64,000 nt of DNA from Hasllibacter sp. MH4015 (GTDB lineage: Bacteria; Pseudomonadota; Alphaproteobacteria; Rhodobacterales; Rhodobacteraceae), in the NCBI RefSeq assembly GCF_020177575.1, contig NZ_JAHTBK010000001.1, positions 434,001 to 498,000 on the forward strand, written 5' to 3'. Positions 52,384-61,835 of this stretch are shown piece by piece. The translations under genes were made by a program, and so were the position numbers. The notes under the pieces are model-generated. The model was not told where the DNA came from. It ran no database searches and was given only the letters and a program-made list of their open reading frames with translations. Numbering within the stretch: position 1 is the stretch's first letter; every line of letters begins with the position of its first letter.

Positions 52384-54336
52384 CTAGGCCCGGCGGCGGT
52401 CGGGGGCGATTGCCTCCGCGCCAAGGGTTTCGACCACCTCTGCGAGCGGCAGAACCTGCGTTTGCTTTTCGCCCAGACGCCGGAGGGTGACGGTGCGGTT
52501 CTCCACCTCCTGCCGCCCGATGGCGAGGATCGCGGGAACCTTGCCGACGGAATGCTCGCGGACCTTGAAGTTGATCTTCTCGTTGCGGATGTCGGCCTCT
52601 GCCCGGACACCTGCGGCCTTGAGCGCGGCGACGGTTTCGTGAACGAAATCATCGGCTTCCGAGACGATGGAGGCCACGACCACCTGACGCGGCGCGAGCC
52701 AGAAGGGCAGCTTGCCGGAATGTTCCTCGATCAGGATACCGATGAACCGCTCGAAGGAGCCAAGGCAGGCGCGGTGCAGCATCACGGGGCGATGTTTCGC
52801 ACCGTCCTCGGCGATGTAGGTTGCGTCCAGCCGCTCGGGCAGGACGAAATCGACCTGGTGGGTGCCGCATTGCCAATCGCGCCCGATGGCGTCGGTGAGA
52901 ACAAATTCGAGCTTCGGTCCGTAGAAGGCCCCTTCGCCGGGGTTCATCTCGGGCTCGATACCCGCGGCGCGGGTGGCCTTGAGCAAAGCCGCCTCGGCGC
53001 GATCCCAGACCTCGTCTGATCCGGCGCGGGTTTCGGGGCGGTCGGAGAATTTCACGCGGAATTCGGGGAAGCCCAAGTCTTTGTAAACGCCCGTCAGGTA
53101 GTCGATGTAGACGGCGGTTTCTTCTTCGATCTGGTCCTCGCGGCAGAAGATGTGGCCATCGTCCTGGGTGAAGCCGCGCACGCGCATGATCCCGTGGAGA
53201 GCGCCGGAGGGCTCATACCGCGCGCAGGAGCCGAATTCGGCCATCCGCAGGGGCAGGTCGCGGTAGGATTTCAGGCCCTGGTTGAAGATCTGCACGTGGC
53301 AGGGGCAGTTCATCGGCTTGAGGGCATTCACGGCCTTCTCTCGGGCGTGATCCTCATCCACCTCGACGATGAACATGTGTTCTTGGTACTTCTCCCAATG
53401 GCCGGATTGTTCCCAGAGGTTGCGGTTGACGAGCTGGGGAGTGTTGACCTCCACATAGCCGCCCGCGCGCTGCTTGCGGCGCATGTAATCCTGCAACTCG
53501 GTGTAAATCGTCCAGCCGTTGGGGTGCCAGAAGACCTGGCCCGGCGCCTCTTCCTGCATGTGGAAGAGGTCCATCTCGCGGCCCAGGCGGCGGTGGTCGC
53601 GCTTGGCGGCTTCTTCGAGGAAATTGAGGTGTTTTTTCAGGTCATCTCGGTTCTTGAACGCCACGCCGTAGATGCGTTGCAGCATGGGGCGGGTGTTGTC
53701 GCCGAGCCAATAGGCGGCGGCGACGGACATCAGCTTGAACGCATCAGCGGGCACCTGGCCGGTGTGCTGGAGATGCGGGCCACGGCAGAGATCCATCCAT
53801 TCGCCATGCCAGTACATGCGGATGGGTTCATCGCCGGGGATGCGGTCTAGGAGTTCGACTTTGTAGGGCTCATTGGTCTGTTCGTAGTGGGCGCGGACCT
53901 TGTCACGGTCCCAGACCTCGGTGCGCACGGCATCGCGGGCGTTGATGATCTCTTTCATCTTCGCCTCGATCTGACCGAGATCTTCCGGGGTGAACGGCTC
54001 CTCCCGGTCGAAATCGTAGAACCAGCCGTTGTCGCGGACGGGGCCGATGGTGACTTTGACGTCGGGCCAGATCTCCTGCACCGCGCGGGCCATGATGTGG
54101 GCGCAGTCGTGGCGGATCAGTTCCAGCGCCTGGTCGTCATCCTTCAGCGTGTGGATGGCGATGTCGGCGTCAGCCTCGATAGGCCATTGCAGGTCATAGT
54201 GAGCGCCGTCGACGGTGGCGGAAATCGCCTTTTTCGCGAGCGAATTGGAGATGTCGGCGGCGACGGCGGCGGGGGTGATCCCGGCGTCGTATTGGCGCGC
54301 GTTGCCATCGGGGAAGGTCAGGGAAATCTGGGGCAT
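52384..54336 (-). CDS. thrS: Threonyl-tRNA synthetase
   Basis: A 650-residue class II synthetase with all domains: N-terminal TGS (residues 1-60), the second-domain editing site ([18 protein letters not shown]), the catalytic core with [10 protein letters not shown] and motif 2 near [16 protein letters not shown], and the C-terminal anticodon-binding domain ([17 protein letters not shown]). GAGGAGG precedes the ATG at 54336. Normal length for the family. Confidence 0.97.
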   Translation of the reverse strand: MPQISLTFPDGNARQYDAGITPAAVAADISNSLAKKAISATVDGAHYDLQWPIEADADIAIHTLKDDDQALELIRHDCAHIMARAVQEIWPDVKVTIGPVRDNGWFYDFDREEPFTPEDLGQIEAKMKEIINARDAVRTEVWDRDKVRAHYEQTNEPYKVELLDRIPGDEPIRMYWHGEWMDLCRGPHLQHTGQVPADAFKLMSVAAAYWLGDNTRPMLQRIYGVAFKNRDDLKKHLNFLEEAAKRDHRRLGREMDLFHMQEEAPGQVFWHPNGWTIYTELQDYMRRKQRAGGYVEVNTPQLVNRNLWEQSGHWEKYQEHMFIVEVDEDHAREKAVNALKPMNCPCHVQIFNQGLKSYRDLPLRMAEFGSCARYEPSGALHGIMRVRGFTQDDGHIFCREDQIEEETAVYIDYLTGVYKDLGFPEFRVKFSDRPETRAGSDEVWDRAEAALLKATRAAGIEPEMNPGEGAFYGPKLEFVLTDAIGRDWQCGTHQVDFVLPERLDATYIAEDGAKHRPVMLHRACLGSFERFIGILIEEHSGKLPFWLAPRQVVVASIVSEADDFVHETVAALKAAGVRAEADIRNEKINFKVREHSVGKVPAILAIGRQEVENRTVTLRRLGEKQTQVLPLAEVVETLGAEAIAPDRRRA

Positions 54337-54452
54337 GATCAGCCTCCTCGTCGGTTTGGCGCCTACGGAACGCCCGGTTGCGGGTATGTGGGGGCGCTTG
54401 TGGCGAGGGCGGCGCGCAATGTCAACGGGCGGCGTGGGTTGCGGCGTCGGGA

Positions 54453-54491
54453 TGCCTCCGGCGGGGATATTTCCGGCACATGGAAGACAGG
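54453..54491 (+). repeat. Dispersed repeat, short copy without hairpin
   Basis: GGGATATTTCCGGCACATGG-type sequence followed by AAGACAGG matches the copy at 63210-63241 at most positions. It lies just past the stop of the minus-strand MFS gene. Confidence 0.55.
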
Positions 54492-54499
54492 GCGCGCGC

Positions 54500-55666
54500 C
54501 TAGGGGCGGGTGTTCCGCGCGGTGGCCCGGTCGGAGGCGATGAGGTGGGCCAGTGCCACGGCCATGACCAGCGCGGCGGCGAGGCCAAGGGCGGAGACGG
54601 AGGCGCGGTCGATCACAAGGCCCCCGATGGCCGAGCCCGCCGCCGCGCCGATATAGATGGCGGCCGCGTTCAATGCCATCAGAACGGGCGCGCGCGCCGG
54701 GTCGAGCAGGACAAGGCGGGCCTGTTGCGCGGTGCCGAAGGACCAGCCGATCACCGACCACACGAAGGTGTAGACCATCACGGCGGCGGTGGGCAGCGGC
54801 AGGAAGGAATAGAGCGGCAGGGTCAGGACTTGCAGCGCGGTCAGCACCACGAGCGTCCGCGACGGCCCGAAGCGATCGCTGAGCCGCCCGCCCGCGATGT
54901 TCCCGACGATGGCCCCCAGCCCGAAGATCAGAAGCGCAAGCGTGATCCCGTCGCGGGCAAAGCCCATATCGGCGGCAAGAAGCGGCGCGAAATAGGTGTA
55001 GAGGGCGAAGATGGCGCACAGGAACGTGGCGGTGAAAAGGATCGCGGCCATCACCGGCAGATCGCGGAGCGTCGCGCCGAGGTCGCGGAGCGATACCGGG
55101 GAAAACGACAGCCCCGCGGGCACGATCCGCCACATCACGATGAGGGCGGGCGCACTGAGAATTGCCACGATGGCGAAGGCGTAGCGCCAGCCGAAGGTGT
55201 AGGCGACCCAGCCACCGACGGGGATGCCCACGGCCTGCGCAATGGTCAGCCCCGCGAAAACGGCGGCCAGCGTGCGGGCGCGCCGCTCGGGCGGGACCAG
55301 CATGGCGGCGACGGCGGCGGTGATCGGGGTGATGACGCCCGCGCCCATGGCCGCAAGTCCTCGGGTGAGATGGAGCGCGAAGAGTGTTGGCGCGAGGGCC
55401 GACAGGAGCGCGGCGGTGCCGAAGATGACCAGACCCATGGCCAGCACGCGGCGGCGGCCGATGCGGCCGGTGAGCGACACCAGAAGCGGCGACATGATCG
55501 CGTAGAGGATCGCGTAGGTGGTCAGGAGCGCGCCGGATTGCGCATCGGAGACGCGGAAATCGTCGGCAATCGGCTCCACAAGTCCGACGACGAGGAAGGC
55601 CCCCATGCCGACGATGAAGTTCACGGCGGACAGGGTGGGGATCAGGAGGCGGGGGCCATCGGGCAT
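54500..55666 (-). CDS. MFS transporter (DHA1-like)
   Basis: A 388-residue protein with twelve predicted helices. The MFS loop 2-3 signature [16 protein letters not shown] is near residue 63, and the second-half equivalent is [16 protein letters not shown]. This architecture fits drug/H+ or sugar-efflux antiporters, such as the arabinose-efflux-like COG2814 group. The substrate is not indicated by neighbours. It lies between thrS and the MAPEG gene on the same strand. Confidence 0.9.
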   Translation of the reverse strand: MPDGPRLLIPTLSAVNFIVGMGAFLVVGLVEPIADDFRVSDAQSGALLTTYAILYAIMSPLLVSLTGRIGRRRVLAMGLVIFGTAALLSALAPTLFALHLTRGLAAMGAGVITPITAAVAAMLVPPERRARTLAAVFAGLTIAQAVGIPVGGWVAYTFGWRYAFAIVAILSAPALIVMWRIVPAGLSFSPVSLRDLGATLRDLPVMAAILFTATFLCAIFALYTYFAPLLAADMGFARDGITLALLIFGLGAIVGNIAGGRLSDRFGPSRTLVVLTALQVLTLPLYSFLPLPTAAVMVYTFVWSVIGWSFGTAQQARLVLLDPARAPVLMALNAAAIYIGAAAGSAIGGLVIDRASVSALGLAAALVMAVALAHLIASDRATARNTRP

Positions 55667-55714
55667 GGCGCGACCCTCCGCCGTTGCGGGCGGGGGGTCA
55701 ATCGGGATTTCGCC

Positions 55715-56113
55715 TCAGGTCAGAAGGACGGCCCCGCCGATGGTGCAGATCGCCACCCAGCCGAGGGTGAAGAGGATCGGGCGCACCGGAAGGACGGGAA
55801 GGCCCGCGATCATCCAGACGGCGTGGATGACGCGGATGAAGAAGAAGGCCATGGCGGCGGCGGATGTGAGCGGCGTGGAGATGCCAGCCAGATGCGAGAT
55901 CAGGACGATCACGGCAAAGGGCAGGAATTGCTCCAACAGGTTCAGGTGCGCACGCCAGGCGCGGTGAATCCAGGGCGGGGCCTGGGCGATGTCGGGCGGG
56001 CGGTTCTCGGACGGCATGGGCATGCCGACGGTGTTCACGCCGATGATGAAGGGCAACCACATGGAGGCGGCGAGAAGGGCCGTCATTGTCAGCCAGAAGA
56101 GTTCGGGGGTCAT
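55715..56113 (-). CDS. MAPEG-family membrane protein
   Basis: A 132-residue protein with four helices typical of the MAPEG superfamily (microsomal glutathione transferases and relatives): TPELFWLTMTALLAASMWLP, then RAWRAHLNLLEQFLPFAVIVL with the conserved Asn/Glu pattern, and IRVIHAVWMIAG. Bacterial members have unclear substrates. The ATG overlaps the stop of the AHSA1 gene (TGATG), indicating one operon with the ArsR-type regulator. Confidence 0.88.
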   Translation of the reverse strand: MTPELFWLTMTALLAASMWLPFIIGVNTVGMPMPSENRPPDIAQAPPWIHRAWRAHLNLLEQFLPFAVIVLISHLAGISTPLTSAAAMAFFFIRVIHAVWMIAGLPVLPVRPILFTLGWVAICTIGGAVLLT

Positions 56114-56562
56114 CAGAGCGTTCCCTTCTCGTTGAAGCGTTGGGCCTGGCCGGTTTCGAGGTAGGTTTTCAGGCCCGCGGCCCAGCGTTCCCATCCATCG
56201 GCCACGCCTTCGCCGGGGACGACGGGGAAGTGCAGGTCGTAATGCTCGATCACGAGCTTCATATGCGCGGCTTCCGGCGTCAGGAGGAAGGCCGTGCGGG
56301 AGGGTGGGATGTCGGGCGCCCAGTGCGGCTCGAACGTGTGTTCGATGCGGCTTTTCGGGTCTTCGGAAAGGGTTCTGGCCAGCATCATCGTGCCGCCATC
56401 GGGCGTGTGGTAGGTGTATGTGTCGCCGTCCTTGGTGATTTTCGGTGACAGGAAGTGGTAAGCGGAGATCGCGTCGGGATCGCGGAGCGCGTCCCAGAGC
56501 GCGTCATGGGTGCAGCGGATATAGGTCTGCATCATGAAATCGGGCTTCGTGGCGGTGTCCAT
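56113..56562 (-). CDS. AHSA1/SRPBCC-domain protein
   Basis: A 149-residue protein of the START-like SRPBCC superfamily, AHSA1 branch: the N-terminal YIRCTHDALWDALRDPDAISAYHF and the C-terminal GWERWAAGLKTYLETG are family patterns. These form a hydrophobic cavity, but no catalytic residue is diagnostic. It is closely similar in layout to the C-terminal half of the ArsR-fusion protein immediately upstream, suggesting a duplication. It sits 3 bp after that gene and overlaps MAPEG by one base. Confidence 0.87.
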   Translation of the reverse strand: MDTATKPDFMMQTYIRCTHDALWDALRDPDAISAYHFLSPKITKDGDTYTYHTPDGGTMMLARTLSEDPKSRIEHTFEPHWAPDIPPSRTAFLLTPEAAHMKLVIEHYDLHFPVVPGEGVADGWERWAAGLKTYLETGQAQRFNEKGTL

Positions 56563-56565
56563 GGC

Positions 56566-57324
56566 TCACCCTCCCATCGTCGAGACGGGCAGGGGCTTGC
56601 CCGTTTCAAGCCAGGTCTTGAGGCGTGAGGCGATCAGGACCCAGCCGTCGCGGATGCCCTGCATCTCGGGCGGCAGGTCGTAGTGCTCGATGGTCAGGCG
56701 GCAGGCGCCCTGCATCTCGTCGATGACGTAGACGTGCCGCGACGACGGCGCGCCGGGGATGAAATGGGGGGCGAACGTCATCTCCAGCCGGCGGGGTGGG
56801 TCTGCGGCGATGACATCGCAGCTGAGCATCTCGGACCCGTCGGGGGCGCGGTAGATCAGGGTTTCGCCGGGCGCGGCCTCCCCCTCCAGCACGGTATCGA
56901 AATAGTAGTGCGACGTGGCTTCGCCGCTGACGAGCGCGTCCCAGAGCGCGGCGGCGCTGCATTGGATAATCGTCTGATGGACGAAATCGGGGGTCTTGAT
57001 GGCTTCTAACATCGGAGCAGTCTCCAGCTTGGATTTGAGGTCAATCACGGCGCGGGCGGCGGGTTTGGCCAGGAGCGGGTCAATCCAGCGGTCAATCGCC
57101 TCCTGAAGGGGAAGGGCGTTGAGGTAGTGGTATTTGAACCGGCCCTTGCGGGTCGTGACGATGAGGGAGGCGTCTTCCAGCACGTTGAGGTGTTTCATCA
57201 CGCCGAAGCGCGTCATCTCGAACTGCCCTTCGAGATCCGTCAGGGTCTGACCGTCGCGCGCCCTGAGGCTGTCGAGGATCGCGCGGCGGGCGGGGTCGCC
57301 CAAGGCTTTGAAAATCGCATCCAT
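56566..57324 (-). CDS. ArsR-type HTH regulator fused to an AHSA1 domain
   Basis: A 252-residue fusion. Residues 1-95 form an ArsR-like winged helix (FKALGDPARRAILDSLRARD, TDLEGQFEMTRFGVMKHLNVLE, LIVTTRKGRFKYHYLN); no metal-binding ELCVCD-like motif is present. Residues about 105-250 form an SRPBCC/AHSA1 domain (TIIQCSAAALWDALVSGEA, GWVLIASRLKTWLETG). A ligand may bind the AHSA1 cavity and control DNA binding, but this is inference. It heads the operon regulator-AHSA1-MAPEG, with paired operator-like sites just upstream. Confidence 0.88.
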   Translation of the reverse strand: MDAIFKALGDPARRAILDSLRARDGQTLTDLEGQFEMTRFGVMKHLNVLEDASLIVTTRKGRFKYHYLNALPLQEAIDRWIDPLLAKPAARAVIDLKSKLETAPMLEAIKTPDFVHQTIIQCSAAALWDALVSGEATSHYYFDTVLEGEAAPGETLIYRAPDGSEMLSCDVIAADPPRRLEMTFAPHFIPGAPSSRHVYVIDEMQGACRLTIEHYDLPPEMQGIRDGWVLIASRLKTWLETGKPLPVSTMGG

Positions 57325-57337
57325 GGGTGGGTTATAT

Positions 57338-57369
57338 GTGATTCTATAGTCACGTGACAATATGGTCAC
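57338..57369. promoter_or_regulatory. Two abutting 16-bp operator-like sites
   Basis: GTGATTCTATAGTCAC (57338-57353) and GTGACAATATGGTCAC (57354-57369) fit GTGAY-N6-GTCAC and together form a larger dyad centred between 57353 and 57354. They end 14 bases before the ArsR-type start codon and lie in the divergent interval shared with the hydrolase gene. Confidence 0.65.
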
Positions 57370-57470
57370 ATAAAAAACTGCGCGGGCCTTCGCCCATGGT
57401 GCCGTCGCGGGATTGCAGCGCCGGGGCGGGCGGGGCAGGTTGCGGCGCAATTCACGAAAGGGCGCGCGCC

Positions 57471-58217
57471 ATGCAAGAACCTCAATTCTTTGACACCGAT
57501 CAGGGACGGCGGCTGGCCTATCACAAGTTCTCGGGCCGCAGGCCGGGCGTGGTGTTCCTGGGCGGGTTGCGCTCGGACATGACGGGCACGAAGGCGGTGC
57601 ATCTGGAGGCGTGGGCGCGCCGGTCGGGCCGGGAATTCCTGCGCTTCGACTATTCCGGCCACGGCGAGAGTTCGGGCGAGTTCACCGACGGCGCGATCGG
57701 CGATTGGGCGGAGGATGCGCACGCCGCCATCGACGCGTTGACCGAGGGACCGCAGGTTCTGGTCGGCTCATCCATGGGCGGGTGGATCAGCCTGCTGCTG
57801 GCCAAGCACATGCCCGAGCGGCTGGTGGGCCTTGTGACCATCGCCGCCGCGCCGGATTTCACTGAAAACGGATATTGGGCGCGGTGGAGTGATGCCCAGA
57901 AGAAGACGGTGATGGACGAGGGCGAGATTGCCCTGCCATCGGAATACGGCGACGCGATGGTCATCACCAAGCGCCTGATCGAGGACGGGCGCGACCACCT
58001 TGTCCTGACAGAGCCGTTGCGCATCGACGCGCCGGTCCGGCTGTTGCAGGGCACGGCGGACAAGGATGTGCCGATGGAGACGGCGCTGGGCCTGTTGGAT
58101 CATCTGGACGGGCCGGACATCCGGCTTGAGCTGATCAAGGATGCCGATCACAGGTTCTCCACCCCCGAATGCCTCGATACGATCACCCGCGCGGTGGAGG
58201 AGGTTCTGAATGCGTAG
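57471..58217 (+). CDS. Alpha/beta hydrolase
   Basis: A 248-residue enzyme. The nucleophile elbow is VGSSMGGW near residue 100, the acid is probably Asp in QGTADKDVPM, and the His is in DADHRFS, so the triad is complete. This resembles serine aminopeptidase S33-like or palmitoyl-thioesterase ABHD10-like proteins (LGGLRSDMTGTKA near the N-terminus). It is divergent from the ArsR-type operon and overlaps the next hydrolase by 8 bp. Confidence 0.87.
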   Translation: MQEPQFFDTDQGRRLAYHKFSGRRPGVVFLGGLRSDMTGTKAVHLEAWARRSGREFLRFDYSGHGESSGEFTDGAIGDWAEDAHAAIDALTEGPQVLVGSSMGGWISLLLAKHMPERLVGLVTIAAAPDFTENGYWARWSDAQKKTVMDEGEIALPSEYGDAMVITKRLIEDGRDHLVLTEPLRIDAPVRLLQGTADKDVPMETALGLLDHLDGPDIRLELIKDADHRFSTPECLDTITRAVEEVLNA

Positions 58218-59193
58218 TCTGGGCAAGTTCATCGGACGGGTTCTGCTTGGCCTGATCGCGCTTGGGCTGATCTTCTGGTTCGTGGCCCCGCGCGAAGCGG
58301 TGGAGCGTGGCGCGGTGGAGATGCCGGACCTGAGCGATCCCGATGGCTGGTTGTCGGAACGTGAGACGCAATACGGCGACATTACCGAAGGCACCCAGGC
58401 GCGGGTCGTCTGGGCCGGCGAGGCCGGGATGCCGACGCCGACCGTCGTTTTGTACCTGCACGGCTTTTCGGCCACGTCCGAGGAGATCCGCCCGGTGCCC
58501 GACCGCGTCGCGGAGCAATTGGGCGCGAACCTGATCTTCGCGCGTCTGCCAGGACACGGGCGCGACGGGACCGCGATGGCGGAGCCGCGCGCGGGCGATT
58601 GGGTGGACGAGGTTGCCACGATGCTGCACCTGGCGCGCGGGATCGGGGAGGACGTGGTGGTCATGGGGACCTCCACGGGGGCGACGCTGGCCACTTGGGC
58701 CGCGACCGATGCCGAGATGGCCGATGACGTGGCAGCGATGGTCCTGATCTCACCCAATTTCGTGTTGGCGAACCCGGCGGGCGGATTGCTGGAACTGCCC
58801 CTTGCGCGCCTGTGGGTGCCGTTCGTCGCCGGGGCGGAGCGGTCGTTCGAGCCGATCAATGACGACCACGGGGCCTATTGGACCACGACCTATCCGACCG
58901 AGGCGACCGTGACCCTTGGCACGCTGCTGCGGGAAACGCGGGCGCGGGACCATTCCGGGGTCACGATCCCCGCGTTGTTCCTGTTTTCCGACGCCGATCA
59001 GGTGATCTCCGCCCAGGCCGCGCGGGACTTCGCCGAGGGCTGGGGCGGCCCGGCCACACTGATCCCGGTGGCCGTGCCGGAGGAGGGGGGCGATCCCTTC
59101 AACCACGTGATTTCGGGCGATATTCTGAGCCCCGCCCTGACCGACCGAACGGTTGAGGATGTCACCGACTGGCTGCGCGACGTCCTGCAATAA
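58210..59193 (+). CDS. Membrane-anchored alpha/beta hydrolase
   Basis: A 327-residue protein. A hydrophobic N-terminal helix (IGRVLLGLIALGLIFWFV) should anchor it in the inner membrane with the enzyme domain outside. The oxyanion strand LYLHGFSATSEEI is followed by the nucleophile elbow MGTSTGAT near residue 158; a C-terminal Asp (FSDADQVIS) and His (NHVISG) complete a plausible triad. It overlaps the preceding hydrolase gene by 8 bp. Confidence 0.85.
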   Translation: MRSLGKFIGRVLLGLIALGLIFWFVAPREAVERGAVEMPDLSDPDGWLSERETQYGDITEGTQARVVWAGEAGMPTPTVVLYLHGFSATSEEIRPVPDRVAEQLGANLIFARLPGHGRDGTAMAEPRAGDWVDEVATMLHLARGIGEDVVVMGTSTGATLATWAATDAEMADDVAAMVLISPNFVLANPAGGLLELPLARLWVPFVAGAERSFEPINDDHGAYWTTTYPTEATVTLGTLLRETRARDHSGVTIPALFLFSDADQVISAQAARDFAEGWGGPATLIPVAVPEEGGDPFNHVISGDILSPALTDRTVEDVTDWLRDVLQ

Positions 59194-59287
59194 CGAGCGC
59201 GATAACGGGCGATGCCATGGGGTGTTCGGAAAATAGACCTTGCCGAAACCGGTTTCGGAAACGAGCCTTGGATTCGGGGAGGATCGG

Positions 59288-60385
59288 ATGCAGCGCATGT
59301 CAGCGACATCGAAAGGGGCGGCCCGGGTCACGATCAATGACCTGGCGGACGCCTTGGGGCTGGCCAAGGGGACGGTGAGCCGCGCGCTGAACGGCTATCC
59401 GGATATTGCCGAGACAACGCGCGCGCGTGTTACCCGCACGGCTGAGCGCATGGGCTATCGCCCGCTGGCGCAGGCGCAGGCGATCCGCACCGGCCGCGCC
59501 CGGTCGCTGGGGCTGGTGCTGAACACGGGAAGCCGCGACGCGCACAAACCCTTCTTGCTGGATTTCCTGGACGGGATCAGCCGCGCCGCGTCGGAGGAAA
59601 GCTGGACGTTGAGCGTGGCGATTGCCGAGGGCGTGGACGAGGAATTGTCCACCATGGCGCGCCTGATTGAGGAACGGAAGGTCGACGGATTCATCTTGCC
59701 GCGTGCGATGTGGGAGGATGCGCGCGCCGATTTGTGCCGGGATCGCGGTGTGCCGTTCATCTTGTTCGGACGCACCCGGAACGAGGCGGGCTGCGCGTGG
59801 TTCGATGTGTTGGGGGAGGACGCGATCCATGCCGCCGTGACCCGGCTGGCGGGGTTCGGACATCGGCGGATCGGGTTCATCAACGGCTCGCTCCGGTACA
59901 CCTACGCCCATCTGCGCCTGGCCGCGTTCCACGGTGCGATGGCGGAGGCGGGACTGGAAGCCGACCCGGCCCTGATGGCGGGCGAGGTGCTGAGCGTAGC
60001 GGAGGGCGAGGCTGCCGGTCGCGCGGTCCTGTCCGGTGACGCGCCACCGACGGCGATCGTCTGCGCCACGGATCTGGCGGCCATCGGGCTCTACCGTGCG
60101 GCGGAGGCGGTGGGACGGCGGATCGGGCACGATCTGGCGGTGATTTCCTATGACGGGCTGCCCGAGGCGGCCAACATGATGCCGCCATTGACCACCTATT
60201 CCGTCGACACCCGCGCGGCGGGCCAACGCCTGGCGCGGATGTTGATCGCGCGCGTTCGCGGAACCGACCCGCAGCATCTGCGCGAGCTGACGCCTGCCCG
60301 CCTGATCGAGCGGGCGTCCGACAGATTACCGGAAGACCCGTCCAAGGCGGCGCCGATGCCGCCTGCGGATGGGCGACGAGACTGA
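59288..60385 (+). CDS. LacI-family transcriptional regulator
   Basis: A 365-residue repressor. Residues about 12-60 are the LacI helix-turn-helix and hinge: TINDLADALGLAKGTVSRALNG, then IAETTRARVTRTAERMGYRP. The C-terminal periplasmic-binding-like domain (SLGLVLNTGSRDAHKPFLLDF onwards) is expected to bind a sugar. GGGGAGGA lies before the ATG at 59288. It directly precedes a sugar ABC transporter operon (23 bp to the binding-protein gene) and is the probable regulator. Confidence 0.92.
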   Translation: MQRMSATSKGAARVTINDLADALGLAKGTVSRALNGYPDIAETTRARVTRTAERMGYRPLAQAQAIRTGRARSLGLVLNTGSRDAHKPFLLDFLDGISRAASEESWTLSVAIAEGVDEELSTMARLIEERKVDGFILPRAMWEDARADLCRDRGVPFILFGRTRNEAGCAWFDVLGEDAIHAAVTRLAGFGHRRIGFINGSLRYTYAHLRLAAFHGAMAEAGLEADPALMAGEVLSVAEGEAAGRAVLSGDAPPTAIVCATDLAAIGLYRAAEAVGRRIGHDLAVISYDGLPEAANMMPPLTTYSVDTRAAGQRLARMLIARVRGTDPQHLRELTPARLIERASDRLPEDPSKAAPMPPADGRRD

Positions 60386-60407
60386 CAAAACCAAAGGGAG
60401 GACTGAC

Positions 60408-61766
60408 ATGAACATCATCAGCAAAACGGGGCGCGTGGCGCTTCTGGCGGCTGTGTCCGGGCTGGCGCTGGCCAGTGCGGCGGCGGCGCAGGACAGCATT
60501 CGCTTCTGGACCACGGAGGAGCAGCCGGAGCGGCTGGCCCTGCAAGAGGCGATGGCCGCCGATTTCACGGCCGAATCCGGCATCGAGGTCGAGGTGATCC
60601 CGGTCACGGAAAGCGATCTTGGAACTCGGGCCACCGCGGCCTTTGCCGCGGGCGACCTGCCCGACGTGATCTATCACCCGCTGCAATACGCGTTGCCTTG
60701 GGTGGAGGCAGGCATTCTTGACCCCGACGCCGCGACCGATGTTATCGAGGCGCTTGATCCCGAGACCTTTTCGCAAGGCGCGCTCAGCATGGCGGCTTTC
60801 GAGGGGGGGTATGCGAGCGTGCCGGTCGACGGCTGGACCGGGCTTGTGATCTACCGCGCCGATCTGTTCGAAGAGGCCGGGCTTGAGCCGCCGACGACGT
60901 TCGCCAATGTCGTTGCCGCGATCGAGGCCCTGCATAACCCGCCGGAACTGTTCGGCTTCGTGCCGCATATCAAGATCGACGAGCCGTCGATGTCACAGAT
61001 GATCGAGTCGATCATGCTGGCCAATGGCGTATCGCCCGTTGGCGAGGATGGCTTACAGCCCCTAGACGTTGGCCCGACGATAGAGGTGCTGGAATTCTAC
61101 GCCGCGCTGGCCGAGGCCGCACCGGACGGGGAATTGTTCTGGCAGCAGTCGCGGGAGCTTTACTTTGCGGGTCGTGCGGCAATGATCATGTGGTCACCGT
61201 TCATTCTCGATGAGCTGGCTGGTCTGCGCGACAGTGCGCCGCCCATGATAAACGACGATCCGACCAGTCGGGCGCTGGCCGATGCTACCGGCATCGTGAC
61301 AAACTTCGCAGGGCCCTCGAACCCCGAAGGCGCGGCGTGGGCCGATATCCGCTACTTCGGCATTACCGCCGATGCCGATACCGATGCGGCAATGGAATTC
61401 GTCGAGTATTCCATGTCCGACGGATACACCCAGACGCTCGCCATTGCGCCCGAGGGCAAGTTCCCGGTCCGCCGCGGCACCGCCGACAACCCCACGGAGT
61501 TCGTGGAGGCCTGGGCGGCGCTCGATGTGGGCGTTGACCGTCGCGCGCCGCTTGGCGACCTCTATGAGCAGAGCATGATCGACGAGATCGTGGCCGGCCT
61601 TGATGTCGCGCAGCGCTGGGGTGTGGAGGAAGGCCAACTGGCGCTTGCCTCTCGCATCATTAACAGCCAGATCCTGAACCGTCTGGTGCGCGAGTATATC
61701 GACGGTGTCCGCGGCGGAGAGGAAACCGTCGCGCTCATGAACGAGGAACTGGCTCGTATTGAGTGA
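60408..61766 (+). CDS. Sugar ABC transporter extracellular solute-binding protein
   Basis: A 452-residue type-1 binding protein. A signal peptide (MNIISKTGRVALLAAVSGLA, cleavage after AAAQ) precedes SIRFWTTEEQPERLALQEA, and a typical hinge pattern with VDGWTGLVIYRADLFEEAGL. The protein should deliver a carbohydrate, possibly an oligosaccharide or glycoside, to the permease pair downstream. AAAGGGAGG gives a strong ribosome-binding site. A long stem-loop follows before the first permease. Confidence 0.9.
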   Translation: MNIISKTGRVALLAAVSGLALASAAAAQDSIRFWTTEEQPERLALQEAMAADFTAESGIEVEVIPVTESDLGTRATAAFAAGDLPDVIYHPLQYALPWVEAGILDPDAATDVIEALDPETFSQGALSMAAFEGGYASVPVDGWTGLVIYRADLFEEAGLEPPTTFANVVAAIEALHNPPELFGFVPHIKIDEPSMSQMIESIMLANGVSPVGEDGLQPLDVGPTIEVLEFYAALAEAAPDGELFWQQSRELYFAGRAAMIMWSPFILDELAGLRDSAPPMINDDPTSRALADATGIVTNFAGPSNPEGAAWADIRYFGITADADTDAAMEFVEYSMSDGYTQTLAIAPEGKFPVRRGTADNPTEFVEAWAALDVGVDRRAPLGDLYEQSMIDEIVAGLDVAQRWGVEEGQLALASRIINSQILNRLVREYIDGVRGGEETVALMNEELARIE

Positions 61767-61774
61767 TGCGTCGC

Positions 61775-61805
61775 GGCCGGGGGCGTCCAGGCGGCGGCCC
61801 CGGCC
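61775..61805 (+). terminator. Stem-loop between binding-protein and permease genes
   Basis: GGCCGGGG and CCCCGGCC form an 8-bp stem with a 15-base loop; a run of six T follows 11 bases later. In malE-malF-type operons, such hairpins protect the binding-protein message and cut permease expression. Confidence 0.5.
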
Positions 61806-61835
61806 TTTGCACTTCGGTTTTTTGGAGATGCCGAA

